A stretch of DNA of 64,000 bases from Frigoribacterium sp. JB110 (GCF_900163665.1 NZ_FUIA01000014.1:62001-126000); one strand, 5' to 3'. Counted from the stretch's first letter, positions 1 to 9,048 are shown. Notes: generated by a model from the letters alone, not told the origin. Program-made: numbers and translations.

Positions 1-673
1 CCAGATAGGCGGAGGGGGAGAAGATGGCATCGAAGATGCCGAGGTCCTTCGCCTGCTGCGGCTTCAGGGTGCGGTTCTGCTTGAGCGGGTTCGAGATGAC
101 GACTTCGAGCGCGTTCTCGATGCCGATCAGGTTCGGGAGCAGGTACGCACCGCCCCATCCGGGCACGATGCCGAGGAACACCTCGGGCAGCGCCACGGCG
201 GCCGCAGACGAATCGATGGTGCGGTAGGTCGAGTTGAGCGCGATCTCCAGCCCGCCGCCGAGCGCGAGACCGTTCACGAACGCGAAGCTCGGAACGCCCA
301 GGTCGCTCAGCCTGCCCAGCACCTGATGGCCGCGCTGCGCGATCAGCTGCGCGTTCTGCTTCGACTGCAGAGCCGTGATCTGCGAGAGATCGGCCCCGGC
401 AGCGAAGATGTACGGCTTGCCCGTGATCGCCACGGCGTCGATCTCTCCATCGGCTGCCCGGGCGCTGAGAGCGTCGAGCGTGTCGTTCAGCTCCGTCAGC
501 GTGCGCGGCCCCAGCGTGTTGGGCCGCGTGTGGTCACGGCCGTTGTGCAGTGTGATCAGCGCCAGCGTGCGACCGCTGGCGAGCGTCACGTCGCGCACGA
601 GCGAGTGGGTGACGACCTCGTCGACGGAGGCGTCGTCGAGCGGGGTGAAGTCGATCGATGCGTAGTCGGTCAT
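1..673 (-). CDS. fadB: 3-hydroxyacyl-CoA dehydrogenase/enoyl-CoA hydratase, N-terminal part (cut by window edge)
   Basis: Only the first ~224 codons are present; the gene runs off the left edge. The reading frame starts with ATG at 673 (MTDYASIDFTPLDD). It shows the enoyl-CoA hydratase (crotonase) fold: an oxyanion-hole segment (IFAAGADLSQI, around residues 90-100) and the second glycine-rich loop (NGLALGGGLEIAL, around residues 134-146). In the family the hydratase domain is followed by an NAD-dependent hydroxyacyl-CoA dehydrogenase domain, which would lie outside the window. It starts 5 bases after the stop of the thiolase gene upstream, so the two form a fadA-fadB operon encoding the last three steps of the fatty-acid beta-oxidation cycle in the cytoplasm. 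The family call is firm; that it is the long bifunctional form is inferred from the pairing. Confidence 0.88.
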   Translation of the reverse strand, partial: MTDYASIDFTPLDDASVDEVVTHSLVRDVTLASGRTLALITLHNGRDHTRPNTLGPRTLTELNDTLDALSARAADGEIDAVAITGKPYIFAAGADLSQITALQSKQNAQLIAQRGHQVLGRLSDLGVPSFAFVNGLALGGGLEIALNSTYRTIDSSAAAVALPEVFLGIVPGWGGAYLLPNLIGIENALEVVISNPLKQNRTLKPQQAKDLGIFDAIFSPSAYL

Positions 674-678
674 GCGTG

Positions 679-1887
679 TCACTTCCGCTTCTTCTTGCCG
701 GTGTAGTTCGGGTTCTCCCAGACGACCGATCCGCCCTGACCCAGGCCGACGCACATCGCGGTGAGGCCGTAGCGGACGTCGGGGCGCTCGGCGAACTGGG
801 CGGCGAGCTGGATCATCAGACGCACACCGGATGCCGCAAGCGGGTGCCCGAGGGCGATCGCACCGCCCCACTGGTTCACGCGCGGGTCGTCGTCATCGAT
901 GCCGAAGTGATCGAGGAACGACAGCACCTGCACGGCGAAGGCCTCGTTCAGCTCGAACAGCCCGATGTCCTCGATCGAGAGCCCCGCCTTGGCGAGTGCC
1001 TTCTCGGTCGACGGGATCGGGCCGATGCCCATGATCTCGGGCTGCACACCGGAGAACGCGAACGAGACCATCCGCATCTTCGGAGCCAACCCGAGCTCGG
1101 TGACGGCCTGGCCGCCGGCGAGCAGACTGATCGTCGCCCCGTCCGTGAGCGGCGATGCCGTGCCGGCGGTGACCCGGCCGTGCGGCCGGAACGGAGTCTT
1201 CAGCTCGGCGAGACCCTGCAACGTGGTCTCCGGCCGGCGGCCCTCGTCTTCGGTCGCCAGCCCGAACGCTCCGTCGGCGCTCTGAACCGACACCGGGACG
1301 AGATCCGGCTGAATTCTGCCTGCCTCGTAGGCCGCCTGCACCTTCTGCTGACTGAGCATGCCGAAGCGATCGGCGCGCTCCTTGGTCAGGTGAGGGAATC
1401 GGTCGTGGATGCGCTCTGCGGTCACGCCCATGTTGAGCGCCTCGGGGTCGACCAGACGCTCGGCGACGAACCGCGGATTCGGGTCGGCGTTCGCTCCGAT
1501 CGGGTGCCTGCCCATGTGCTCGACGCCACCTGCGATGGCGACGTCGTACATGCCGACTCCGATCGAGGCTCCCATCGTCGTGACCGATGTCATGGCGCCG
1601 GCGCACATCCGCTCGATCGCCAGACCTGGAACGCTCTGGGGCAGACCGGCGAGGATCGCCGTGCTGCGCCCCAGGGTCAGGCCCTGGTCTCCGGTCTGCG
1701 ACGTCGCGGCGATGGCGACATCGTCCACGCGATCCTTCGGGACCTCCTCGTTGCGATCCATCAGACCCACCATCGCCTTCACGACGAGATCGTCTGCGCG
1801 CGTCTGCGCGTACATTCCCTTTTCTCCTGCGCGCCCGAAGGGCGTGCGCACTCCGTCTACGAAATAGACGTCCGAGAGCTCGGCCAC
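679..1887 (-). CDS. fadA: Acetyl-CoA acetyltransferase / 3-ketoacyl-CoA thiolase
   Basis: Thiolase of 402 residues that cleaves 3-ketoacyl-CoA with CoA to give acetyl-CoA and a shortened acyl-CoA. Catalytic elements are visible: the nucleophilic Cys in ERMCAGAMTS near residue 90, the His in GHPLAASGVR, and the C-terminal acid/base Cys in AMCVGLGQGGS. I chose the GTG at 1887 (protein starts VAELSDVYFVDG) because it follows a strong GGGAGG ribosome site at 4-5 bases. A GTG/ATG-type start 45 bases further out would give an implausible N-terminus. The downstream fadB start is 5 bases away, so the two are co-transcribed and probably act as the trifunctional beta-oxidation complex. Confidence 0.93.
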   Translation of the reverse strand: MAELSDVYFVDGVRTPFGRAGEKGMYAQTRADDLVVKAMVGLMDRNEEVPKDRVDDVAIAATSQTGDQGLTLGRSTAILAGLPQSVPGLAIERMCAGAMTSVTTMGASIGVGMYDVAIAGGVEHMGRHPIGANADPNPRFVAERLVDPEALNMGVTAERIHDRFPHLTKERADRFGMLSQQKVQAAYEAGRIQPDLVPVSVQSADGAFGLATEDEGRRPETTLQGLAELKTPFRPHGRVTAGTASPLTDGATISLLAGGQAVTELGLAPKMRMVSFAFSGVQPEIMGIGPIPSTEKALAKAGLSIEDIGLFELNEAFAVQVLSFLDHFGIDDDDPRVNQWGGAIALGHPLAASGVRLMIQLAAQFAERPDVRYGLTAMCVGLGQGGSVVWENPNYTGKKKRK

Positions 1888-1959
1888 TCTGCCTCCCTTG
1901 TTGGATGCCTCCAGCCTATGGGGATCCCACACGGCGGGGGCGAGTCGGTTGGGCAGTGT

Positions 1960-3162
1960 CTACGAAGCGGGTTCCGCGGCATCGTCGACTGGTTGGGCGG
2001 CCTGTACAAACGCCTCAGCGATGATGCCCGCCGTCTCGTCGATCTGCCAGTCACGAGCACCCTCCGCACGCAGGGCATCGGCAACCGGATCCTGCGCGGG
2101 CGGCACCGGCGGATCCCATGCCACACGGCGGAGCAGGTCGGGTGTCAGCAGGTTCTCTGCTGGCACCTCGAGCTCATCGGCGTGCTCCGCCACAGCGGCG
2201 CGCGCCTGCTTCAGCCGGCGATCAGCATCCGGGTTGCGATCGCGCCATGCTTTCGGCGGCGGATACGGGCTGTCGCCGGGAAGCCGATCAGGGGGAAGGT
2301 CCGTGGTGCTGCGCCCTGCGTCGATCGCGTTCCACCACCGGTCGAGCTGTGTGCGGCTCGCCCTGCCTGTGAACTCCTTCAGTCCGGCCAGCTGCGACTT
2401 CGAGGTCGGCGACGCCATGATGGCGGCGACAAGTGCGCGATCCGGAACGAGCCGGCCGGGGGAGACATCCTGTTCCCGCGCGTACTCCTCGCGCGCCGTC
2501 CACAGCTCGCGGGCGATCGCAAGCGGGCGGCGCCCGTTCACGCGGTGAAGTCCGCTCAGTCGGCGCCACGGGTCGCGCCGCGGTGGCTTCGGCGGCATCG
2601 AGCGCACATGCTCGAATTCCGCGGTCGCCCAGTCAGCTTTGTCGGCATCGTCGAGCGCCGCGGCCAGCTCGTCTCGCACGTCGAGCAGGTGCAGCACGTC
2701 GAGCGCCGCATATTCCAGCCACGAATCGGGCAGCGGCCTGGTCGACCAGTCCGCGGCCGAGTGCTCTTTCCTCAGCTCGATTCCGAGCGTGCGCTCGGTC
2801 ACGGCAGCGAGGCCGACCTTCGGCCAGCCCAGGAGCCGTGCCGACAGCTCGGTGTCGAACAGGGAACGGGGCACCAGACCGATCTCACGCAGCGACGGCA
2901 GATCCTGGCTGGCGGCGTGGAACACCCACTCCGCTTCTCCGATCGCCTCGTGCAGGGGTGCGTGGTCGTCGAAGGCGGGCGCGTCGAACAGGAACACACC
3001 GGAACCGCGGCGGAAGATCTGCACGAGGTAGGCGCGCTGCGAGTAGCGGAAACCGGATGCCCTCTCCACATCCACGGCCACGGGGCCGTGCCCCGATGCG
3101 AGCGCCGCCACCGCCTCGTCGTATCCGTCGGTGGTGTCGATCACGCTGTAGTTATCAGTCAC
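1960..3162 (-). CDS. rnd: RNase D-family 3'-5' exonuclease with HRDC domain
   Basis: A 400-residue protein of the DEDD exonuclease superfamily. Exo motifs are visible: Exo I VAVDVERASG (D-x-E), Exo II FHAASQDLPSL, and Exo III YAALDVLHLLDVRDEL with the conserved Tyr and Asp. The second half carries the helical HRDC domain (around residues 215-290, LARELWTAREEYAREQDVSP) and a C-terminal extension typical of actinobacteria. It probably trims tRNA and other stable RNA 3' ends. Start: GTG at 3162 (VTDNYSVIDTTDG), which overlaps the stop of the upstream DUF3000 gene by 8 bases, so the two are translationally coupled. A longer in-frame extension to 3408 reads through the DUF3000 gene in another frame and was rejected. 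Confidence 0.9.
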   Translation of the reverse strand: MTDNYSVIDTTDGYDEAVAALASGHGPVAVDVERASGFRYSQRAYLVQIFRRGSGVFLFDAPAFDDHAPLHEAIGEAEWVFHAASQDLPSLREIGLVPRSLFDTELSARLLGWPKVGLAAVTERTLGIELRKEHSAADWSTRPLPDSWLEYAALDVLHLLDVRDELAAALDDADKADWATAEFEHVRSMPPKPPRRDPWRRLSGLHRVNGRRPLAIARELWTAREEYAREQDVSPGRLVPDRALVAAIMASPTSKSQLAGLKEFTGRASRTQLDRWWNAIDAGRSTTDLPPDRLPGDSPYPPPKAWRDRNPDADRRLKQARAAVAEHADELEVPAENLLTPDLLRRVAWDPPVPPAQDPVADALRAEGARDWQIDETAGIIAEAFVQAAQPVDDAAEPAS

Positions 3163-3730
3163 GTTCCGCTTTCCGAGCGCCGAATACGGCGATCTTCTCC
3201 GAACCGGGCGGGAGGCCCGCGAGCATGCACACCAGTTCGGCCCACGCCTCGACATGCGCGCGAGGATCACCGACGGGCGACCACGATGCGCGCAGTTCGA
3301 TCTGGGCGCCGTTGCCCTCGCCGGCGAGTGAGCCGAAACCGGTCGACAGAATCTTCGTGGCCGTGCCGGATGCGGAGTGGTGCTCTGCACCGCGCGAATC
3401 GAGCGCATCGATCAGCCATGACCACGTCACGTCGGCGAGCAGCGGGTCCGTGCCGATCTCGGGCTCGAGCGGCGCCTGTGCGAAGGAGACGATCCGCAGC
3501 GGTCCGTGCCAGGCACCGGGCTCATCCGGATCGTGCAGCAGCACGAAACGGCCGGTGCCATAAGGGGAGTCGCCCGACTCGTCCGGCCGTACGTCGCCGG
3601 AGAGGGCGAGCGCCTGCGGGGCGAGGCCCTGCGGCGACGGTATCTCGCGCACCACGAAATCGTCGCGGAATTCGGCCTCGCGCACGCGCGACTCGAGAGC
3701 TTCGAACGAGTCATCGTGGCCGGAAGTCAT
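3155..3730 (-). CDS. DUF3000 family protein
   Basis: A 191-residue protein recognisable as the actinobacterial DUF3000 family. It has no catalytic motif that I can name. It is predicted soluble, with no signal peptide or membrane segment. Its gene directly precedes and overlaps the HRDC/RNase D gene, an arrangement commonly seen in actinobacteria, which hints at an RNA-related or co-regulated role but does not prove one. Two starts are adjacent, GTG at 3733 and ATG at 3730; I give the ATG, but neither has a clear ribosome site. The divergent hydrolase gene starts at 3759, so a shared promoter must fit in a very short gap or the transcript is leader-poor. Confidence 0.8.
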   Translation of the reverse strand: MTSGHDDSFEALESRVREAEFRDDFVVREIPSPQGLAPQALALSGDVRPDESGDSPYGTGRFVLLHDPDEPGAWHGPLRIVSFAQAPLEPEIGTDPLLADVTWSWLIDALDSRGAEHHSASGTATKILSTGFGSLAGEGNGAQIELRASWSPVGDPRAHVEAWAELVCMLAGLPPGSEKIAVFGARKAERD

Positions 3731-3758
3731 CACGCCGACAGATTAGAGTGATGGTGTC

Positions 3759-4958
3759 ATGAACCTCTCCAGGCGCGCCGGGTCCGTCGGCGCTGGTCTC
3801 GTTCTCGCCGGTGTCGGCATCGGTCTCGTTCTCGGCGCTGTCGGCGCTGTCGGGTCACGGCTGGCCCGTGTCGCGCGTTCGGTGGTGACGCCGTCCCCGC
3901 GGGCGGCGGATCTTGAGATACTCGGAATCGACACCGCCGCACAGACGATCAGGATCTCGCGATCGCCTGACACAGAATTGCCTGGACGCTACGGCATCTT
4001 CTCGAACGGCACGATCAACTACCTCAAGATCGGCGTGGTGCTGCGCTCCGATGACGAGACCGTCACGCGCAAGCTGCTCACTCACGTCGGCCACGATGAG
4101 ACGATCGGTCAATGGGGCGCGTTCAGCGGGTGGTACTTCGAAACGCCGGATGAGATCCACGTGCCGTACGACGATGTCGAGATCCCGACGCCGGTCGGCC
4201 CCGCGCCGGCATGGCTGGTCCCATCCGTCCAGGGCGCAGCGCACGACGAGACCTGGGCCGTGGTCGTGCACGGCAGAGGCACGAATCGCAGCGAGACGGT
4301 CCGCGCGCTGCCCGTGCTGCGGGAAGCGGGCATCACCTCGCTCCTCGTCTCGTACCGCAGCGACGGCGTCGCCCCTGACAGCCCGACCGGTCTGCAGGGG
4401 CTGGGCACGACGGAGTGGCCGGATATCGAGGCCGCGATCGAGTTCGCCCTCGAGCACGGGGCGCGTCGCGTCGTGCTGATGGGGTGGTCGATGGGCGGCG
4501 CTATCGTCCTGCAGACTCTCGTCAACACGGATCACCGCGACCGCATCGCCGGCGTCATCCTGGATTCTCCCGTCGTCGAATGGCGCACCGTGCTCGAATT
4601 CCAGGCGAAGGCGATCGGCGTGCCGTCGATCGCGGCGAGAGCCACCATGGGCATGCTCGAGACGCCATGGGTGTCGCGTGCCGCTCGTGCGGGGGAGGGC
4701 ATCCGGTTCGACGATCTGGACATGGTGGCGCGTGCGTCCGAGCTGCGCGAACCCATCCTGATCCTGCACAGCGACGACGACGGCTACGTCCCCGTCGACG
4801 CGTCGCGCGCGTTGGCGGAGGAGCGGGACGACCTGGTCACGATGCCGAGGTTCGCCGTCGCCCGCCACACCAAGCTGTGGAACTACGACGAAGCGCGCTG
4901 GAACACGGCCATCAGGGACTGGCTCGCCGCCCAGGGCCTCGCCCAGGAGACAGACTGA
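3759..4958 (+). CDS. Membrane-anchored or exported alpha/beta hydrolase
   Basis: A 399-residue alpha/beta hydrolase-fold enzyme. The nucleophile elbow is LMGWSMGGAI (Ser within GxSxG). The acid is probably in LHSDDDGYVP and the catalytic His in FAVARHTKLW, in the correct order for the fold. The N-terminus (RRAGSVGAGLVLAGVGIGLV and on) is a hydrophobic segment behind positive charges, so the enzyme is anchored to or exported through the membrane. The substrate cannot be told; the family contains esterases, lipases and peptidases. It is divergent from DUF3000 and convergent with sufE, from which it is separated by a large palindrome at 4955-5070. The last codons of the gene lie just inside the left arm. 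Confidence 0.85.
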   Translation: MNLSRRAGSVGAGLVLAGVGIGLVLGAVGAVGSRLARVARSVVTPSPRAADLEILGIDTAAQTIRISRSPDTELPGRYGIFSNGTINYLKIGVVLRSDDETVTRKLLTHVGHDETIGQWGAFSGWYFETPDEIHVPYDDVEIPTPVGPAPAWLVPSVQGAAHDETWAVVVHGRGTNRSETVRALPVLREAGITSLLVSYRSDGVAPDSPTGLQGLGTTEWPDIEAAIEFALEHGARRVVLMGWSMGGAIVLQTLVNTDHRDRIAGVILDSPVVEWRTVLEFQAKAIGVPSIAARATMGMLETPWVSRAARAGEGIRFDDLDMVARASELREPILILHSDDDGYVPVDASRALAEERDDLVTMPRFAVARHTKLWNYDEARWNTAIRDWLAAQGLAQETD

Positions 4959-5070
4959 GCCGGTCGTGAGCATGCGATTGAGCGAGAAGCGAGCGCGCTC
5001 GCGTGTTCGTGACGAGCGATTGAGGGTCGCAAGTGCGAAGCCGCCGAGTACGCACTCACGACCGGCTCAG
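4955..5070. repeat. 116-bp palindromic intergenic element with 16-bp perfect terminal inverted repeats
   Basis: The arms 4955-4970 (ctgagccggtcgtgag) and 5055-5070 (ctcacgaccggctcag) are exact reverse complements. The ~84-base interior is purine-rich, contains gagcgcgctc, and repeats gag/gcga words. It fills the gap between convergent hydrolase and sufE genes and could act as a bidirectional terminator. The long loop is more like a REP- or MITE-type repeat than a simple rho-independent terminator. The left arm overlaps the hydrolase stop codon. Confidence 0.6.
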
Positions 5071-5078
5071 ATGAGAGT

Positions 5079-5513
5079 TCACGCTGCCAGCGCGGCCACC
5101 TGGCGTTTGGCGCGCATGAGCATTCCGGTCATGCCGGAGATGCGCAGTGGTGAGACCGCCCTGGTCAGGCCGATCGACTGCGGGTAGTCCACTGGGACGG
5201 CGAGCACCTCGTCGGGGGAGAGGCCCGTCAGTCCCTGCGCGAGGATGCTGGCGAAGCCTCGCGTGGTCGGTGCTTCTGGCGGAGCCGATGCGTGCATCCG
5301 GACGAGACCGTCCTCGTCGAGTGCGAGCACGATGAACACGGGCGACTGGCACTCGGCGACTCGCTCGGTGCGCTCCGGATGGTCGGCGTATTCCGCCGGC
5401 ATCTCCGGGAGCTCATCGGCGAACTCCAGCAGCAACTGGAGCCGCTCGGGCTCCGGCAGCTCCAGGAACTCGTCCCGTATCTCCGCCAGTGCGGCGGGAA
5501 CCTGCTCGCTCAC
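5079..5513 (-). CDS. sufE: SufE family sulfur-acceptor protein
   Basis: A 144-residue SufE-fold protein. In the family it accepts persulfide sulfur from a cysteine desulfurase for Fe-S cluster assembly. The acceptor cysteine is in [11 protein letters not shown], at the expected position near residue 50. The C-terminal half carries the conserved [13 protein letters not shown] and [13 protein letters not shown] helices. Start: GTG at 5513 ([12 protein letters not shown]), overlapping the stop of the sulfurtransferase gene by four bases (GTGA), so translation is coupled. Cotranscription with a two-domain rhodanese suggests that the pair handles sulfane sulfur together. No desulfurase is present in the window. 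Confidence 0.9.
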   Translation of the reverse strand: MSEQVPAALAEIRDEFLELPEPERLQLLLEFADELPEMPAEYADHPERTERVAECQSPVFIVLALDEDGLVRMHASAPPEAPTTRGFASILAQGLTGLSPDEVLAVPVDYPQSIGLTRAVSPLRISGMTGMLMRAKRQVAALAA

Positions 5514-6409
5514 GCCGCCGGAACCTCTCCCGCCTCTGCGCCCGTGACGATCGGCACGCGCACGAGGCTGCCCCATTCGGTCCATGAGCCGTCGTAGTTG
5601 CGCACCTTCTCGATGCCGAGCAGGTGGTGCAGCACGAACCAGGTGTGGCTGGAGCGCTCACCGATGCGGCAGTAGGCGACGACGTCGCTCGCATCGCCGA
5701 TGCCCGCCTGATCGCGGTAGATCTGCTCGAGCTCGGTGCGTGACCTGAACCGCCCGTCCTCGGCCACGGCCTTGCCCCATGGCACATTCTGAGCGCTGGG
5801 GATGTGTCCGGCGCGCAGCGCTCCCTCCTCGGGGTATGCGGGCGCAGTGGTGCGCTCGCCCGTGTACTCCTCAGGGGAGCGCACGTCGATGAGCGGCTTG
5901 CCGAGGTGTGCGAGCACGTCCTCACGGTAGGCGCGAAGCACGGAGTCGTCGCGCTCGACGACCGGGTAGTCGGTTGTGGGCCGACCAGCGGGCTCCGTCG
6001 TGATCGCCCTGCCTTCGGCGATCCAACCGTCGCGGCCGCCATCGAGCAGACGCACGTCCTCGTGCCCGAACAGCGAGAACACCCAGAGCGCGTAGGCCGC
6101 CCACCAGTTGTTCTTGTCGCCGTAGATCACGACGGTGTCGTCGCGGGAGATGCCCTTCGCACCGAGCAGCTCCGCGAACCCCGCTCCGTCGACGTAGTCG
6201 CGCACGACGGGGTCGTTGAGCTCGGTGTGCCAGTCGACCTTGACGGCGCCGGGGATGTGGCCGGTCTCGTACAGCAGCACATCCTCATCCGACTCGACGA
6301 CCACGAGGCCGTCATCGCCGAGGTGATCCTCGAGCCATTGCGTCGTGACGAGGCGTTCCGGATGGGCGAACTGGGCGAAATCCGGGGAGGGATCGGATGC
6401 GACGGCCAT
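5510..6409 (-). CDS. sseA: Two-domain sulfurtransferase (rhodanese, thiosulfate or 3-mercaptopyruvate type)
   Basis: A 299-residue tandem-rhodanese protein. The N-terminal inactive-type domain (residues ~20-140) includes [17 protein letters not shown], where the loop has no catalytic Cys. The C-terminal domain carries the active Cys in [16 protein letters not shown]. The CRIGERS loop resembles thiosulfate-type more than mercaptopyruvate-type rhodaneses, which usually have CGSGVTA. It transfers sulfane sulfur to acceptors and is coupled by overlap to sufE. Start at ATG 6409 with a GGAGCTC-like site a few bases upstream. It is divergent from zapE, with about 145 bases between them for two promoters. 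Confidence 0.9.
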   Translation of the reverse strand: MAVASDPSPDFAQFAHPERLVTTQWLEDHLGDDGLVVVESDEDVLLYETGHIPGAVKVDWHTELNDPVVRDYVDGAGFAELLGAKGISRDDTVVIYGDKNNWWAAYALWVFSLFGHEDVRLLDGGRDGWIAEGRAITTEPAGRPTTDYPVVERDDSVLRAYREDVLAHLGKPLIDVRSPEEYTGERTTAPAYPEEGALRAGHIPSAQNVPWGKAVAEDGRFRSRTELEQIYRDQAGIGDASDVVAYCRIGERSSHTWFVLHHLLGIEKVRNYDGSWTEWGSLVRVPIVTGAEAGEVPAA

Positions 6410-6554
6410 GGCTGAGCTCCTGCCTGAGTAGCGTGCGATCGGTGCGAACCGAACAGACGTAGACTTGTTGCGTCCTTATACGAGCTTAGGCGCCCCCGCG
6501 GGTACCCGCACCGTGCCTTCCTGCGCGTGCGTCACACAGCGAAACGAACGGTAT

Positions 6555-7580
6555 ATGACACAGATCGGCACGGTAACCGGCCGCGTGCGCCTCACCGAGC
6601 GCAACCCTCACCTCTCAGGCGAGGAGATGCTGGCCAGTCTCGTGCCGCCGCCTCAGTTCGACGAGGCGACCTTCGATTCTTATCGTGCGGACGACGAGCA
6701 CCCGTCGCAGGCGGAGGCGAAGGAGCAGCTCACGGCCTTCGCAGCCGGTGCCGAGCCGGCCAAGCGAGGTCTGTTCTCACGCAAGCCGAAGACGGCGCCG
6801 ATGAAGCCAGGCGTCTATCTCGACGGCGGGTTCGGCGTCGGCAAGACGCACCTGCTGGCCGCAGTGTTCCACGCGGTGCCGGCACGGCGCAAGTACTTCG
6901 GCTCCTTTATCGAGTACACGGCGCTCGTCGGCGCGCTCGGGTATCGGAACACCGTCGACCTGCTGAAGGGCTCGGCGCTGCTGTGCATCGACGAGTTCGA
7001 GCTCGACGATCCAGGCGACACAATGGTGATGACGCGTCTGCTCGGTGAGCTGGTGGCATCCGGCACACGTCTGGCGGCGACGAGCAACACCCCGCCGAAC
7101 GCACTCGGGGAGGGCCGGTTCGCCGCGCAGGACTTCCTTCGGGAGATCCACGCGATGGCCGACAGCTTCGAGACCATCCGGATCGACGGCGTCGACTTCC
7201 GTCAGCGCTCGCTCGACGGCGCCGCAGTGGTGCTGGACGACGACGCGTACAACGAGGCACTCGACGCCGCCGGCACGACCGTGTCGGATGACGCCTTCGA
7301 CGAGCTGCTGTCGCATCTCGCGCACGTGCATCCTTCGCGGTACATCCGGCTCGTCGACGATGTCGAGGCCGTCGGTCTGCGCGATGTGCGCCAGATCACC
7401 GATCAGTCGGAAGCGCTGCGCTTCGTCGCATTCGTCGACCGCGTCTACGACGCGCAGCTCCCGATCCGCGCAACGGGCACAGCGCTGAACGACGTCTTCA
7501 GCGCCGACATGCTCGCAGGCGGCTACCGCAAGAAGTATCTGCGCGCCGTGTCGCGGTTGAACGCCTCGACGCACTCCTGA
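6555..7580 (+). CDS. zapE: Cell division protein ZapE / AFG1-like ATPase
   Basis: A 341-residue AFG1/ZapE-family P-loop ATPase. The Walker A motif is GGFGVGKTHL (near residue 97) and Walker B is LLCIDEFELDDP. The conserved ATSNTPPN and C-terminal FLREIHAM and RYIRLVDD segments fit the family. In proteobacteria ZapE acts on Z-ring stability; eukaryotic AFG1 is mitochondrial. The actinobacterial role is not settled. I chose ATG 6555 (MTQIGTVTGRVRL); the 30 codons upstream in frame look non-coding and lie in the promoter gap. The gene stands alone between divergent sulfurtransferase and downstream amtB. Confidence 0.87.
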   Translation: MTQIGTVTGRVRLTERNPHLSGEEMLASLVPPPQFDEATFDSYRADDEHPSQAEAKEQLTAFAAGAEPAKRGLFSRKPKTAPMKPGVYLDGGFGVGKTHLLAAVFHAVPARRKYFGSFIEYTALVGALGYRNTVDLLKGSALLCIDEFELDDPGDTMVMTRLLGELVASGTRLAATSNTPPNALGEGRFAAQDFLREIHAMADSFETIRIDGVDFRQRSLDGAAVVLDDDAYNEALDAAGTTVSDDAFDELLSHLAHVHPSRYIRLVDDVEAVGLRDVRQITDQSEALRFVAFVDRVYDAQLPIRATGTALNDVFSADMLAGGYRKKYLRAVSRLNASTHS

Positions 7581-7619
7581 GCGGGCGCCGCACTCCTCGT
7601 CGAGGACTGTGCGGGGTGC

Positions 7620-7666
7620 GAAACATGAACTTAACGCACGGAGCGGCTGCGTAACGCAGTCGAAAC
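7620..7666 (+). promoter_or_regulatory. GlnR-type nitrogen-control operator upstream of amtB
   Basis: Two GlnR-like half-site pairs lie 88-135 bases before the amtB start. gaaac-6-ttaac occupies 7620-7635, and gtaac-6-gaaac occupies 7651-7666. The second matches the actinobacterial GlnR pattern (gTnAC-n6-GaAAC) exactly. In Streptomyces and mycobacteria amtB is a GlnR target, so nitrogen-limitation activation is inferred here. Confidence 0.65.
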
Positions 7667-7754
7667 GCGCCGCACACCTCTGCGGAAAACCGCATCGTCA
7701 GGATGGGGGCACATCCGGTTCACCGGATCCATTGCACTGACACAGAGGAATCAC

Positions 7755-8993
7755 ATGGATAGCGGAAACCTTGCGTGGTTGACCATTTCCACCGCGCTCG
7801 TACTGCTGATGACGCCTGGGGTGGCGTTCTTCTACGGCGGGCTGGTGAAGGCCAAGAGCGTCGTCAGCATGATGATGATGAGCTTCGGAGGCCTCGCCCT
7901 GACAGCCGTGCTGTGGGTGTTGTACGGCTTCGCGATGACGGCGGTCGACAACCCGCTGGCTTTCGCCGGCAACCCGCTCGGCGACCTCGGCCTGGTCGAG
8001 ACCATCTCAGACGACCCGACGGGTGAAGCGGGCATCGGCGCGGCGTTCGGTGCGACGTTCGCGATCATCACGGTGGCGCTGATCTCCGGTGCGATCGCCG
8101 ACCGTGCGCGGTTCTGGTCGTGGATGCTGTTCGCCGGCATCTGGGTCACGCTGGTCTACTTCCCGGTCGCAGCCTGGGTGTGGGGCGGCGGCTGGATCAT
8201 GGAGCTCGGCGTCTGGATGTTCGACGGCGCTGTCGAGGTGATCGACTACGCCGGCGGTACTGCGGTGCACATCAACGCGGGTGCCGCAGCGCTGGCGCTG
8301 GCGCTCGTGCTCGGCAAGCGAGTCGGCTTCCAGAAGGGCATCAACAAGCCGCACAGCGTGCCGCTGGTCATGCTCGGCGCCACCCTGCTGTGGTTCGGCT
8401 GGTTCGGCTTCAACGGCGGTCTCACCCCGGCGCCGCTCGGCGAGAGCGGCAACACCGAGATGGGCCTGATCATCATCAACACGATGGTGTGCCCTGCTGC
8501 TGCGATCATCGGCTGGATCGCCGTGGAGAAGTTCAAGGACGGCAAATCGACGTCAGTCGGCGCGGCATCCGGTGCTGTCGCCGGTCTGGTCGCCATCACT
8601 CCGGCCTGTGCGTCGATCGACCCGGTCTGGGCCATCCTGCTCGGCGTCGTCACGGGTGTCGCCTGTGCGCTTTCGATCGAGCTGAAGTGGAAGTTCGGCT
8701 TCGACGACTCGCTCGACGTGGTCGGTGTGCACCTCGTCGGCGGCGTGATCGGCACGCTCTGGATCGGCCTCTTCGGCAATGGCACCGGCCTGTTCCTGGG
8801 CGGAGGCATCGCGCAGCTGGTGGTGCAGTTCATCAGTGTGGTGGCCGTGATGGCGTATTCGTTCATCGCCGCATACATCATCGGCATCGTCATCCAGAAG
8901 ACGATCGGGTTCCGCGTGAAGAACGAGGACGAGATCGCTGGCGTCGACACCGTGATGCACGGCGAGGAGGGCTACGCGATGGAGGCTCGCTGA
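7755..8993 (+). CDS. amtB: Ammonium transporter
   Basis: A 412-residue Amt/Rh-family channel with about eleven hydrophobic helices and no obvious cleavable signal. Family hallmarks are present: the first helix with TPGVAFFYGGLV, the pore histidines in GTAVHINAGAAAL and DVVGVHLVGGVIG, and the long WFGWFGFNGG segment. It conducts NH4+/NH3 across the cytoplasmic membrane. ATG 7755 follows an agagga site. No glnK or glnD follows, unlike the usual amtB-glnK-glnD operon; instead a strong terminator stands 18 bases after the stop. Regulation is probably by GlnR through the upstream boxes. Confidence 0.95.
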   Translation: MDSGNLAWLTISTALVLLMTPGVAFFYGGLVKAKSVVSMMMMSFGGLALTAVLWVLYGFAMTAVDNPLAFAGNPLGDLGLVETISDDPTGEAGIGAAFGATFAIITVALISGAIADRARFWSWMLFAGIWVTLVYFPVAAWVWGGGWIMELGVWMFDGAVEVIDYAGGTAVHINAGAAALALALVLGKRVGFQKGINKPHSVPLVMLGATLLWFGWFGFNGGLTPAPLGESGNTEMGLIIINTMVCPAAAIIGWIAVEKFKDGKSTSVGAASGAVAGLVAITPACASIDPVWAILLGVVTGVACALSIELKWKFGFDDSLDVVGVHLVGGVIGTLWIGLFGNGTGLFLGGGIAQLVVQFISVVAVMAYSFIAAYIIGIVIQKTIGFRVKNEDEIAGVDTVMHGEEGYAMEAR

Positions 8994-9010
8994 GCCTCGC
9001 ACCGCAGCAC

Positions 9011-9048
9011 CAGCGGGGCGCCACAGGATCACCTGTGGCGCCCCGCTG
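9011..9048 (+). terminator. Perfect 17-bp stem-loop terminator after amtB
   Basis: cagcggggcgccacagg (9011-9027) pairs exactly with 9032-9048 around a 4-base loop (atca). No T-run follows, as is usual in high-GC actinobacteria. It isolates amtB from the tRNA gene downstream. Confidence 0.8.

Noticed and set aside
658..3762. A 1034-codon plus-strand open frame across the thiolase, RNase D and DUF3000 genes
   Set aside because: It is antisense to three recognised genes and arises from high GC at third positions; it has no family features.
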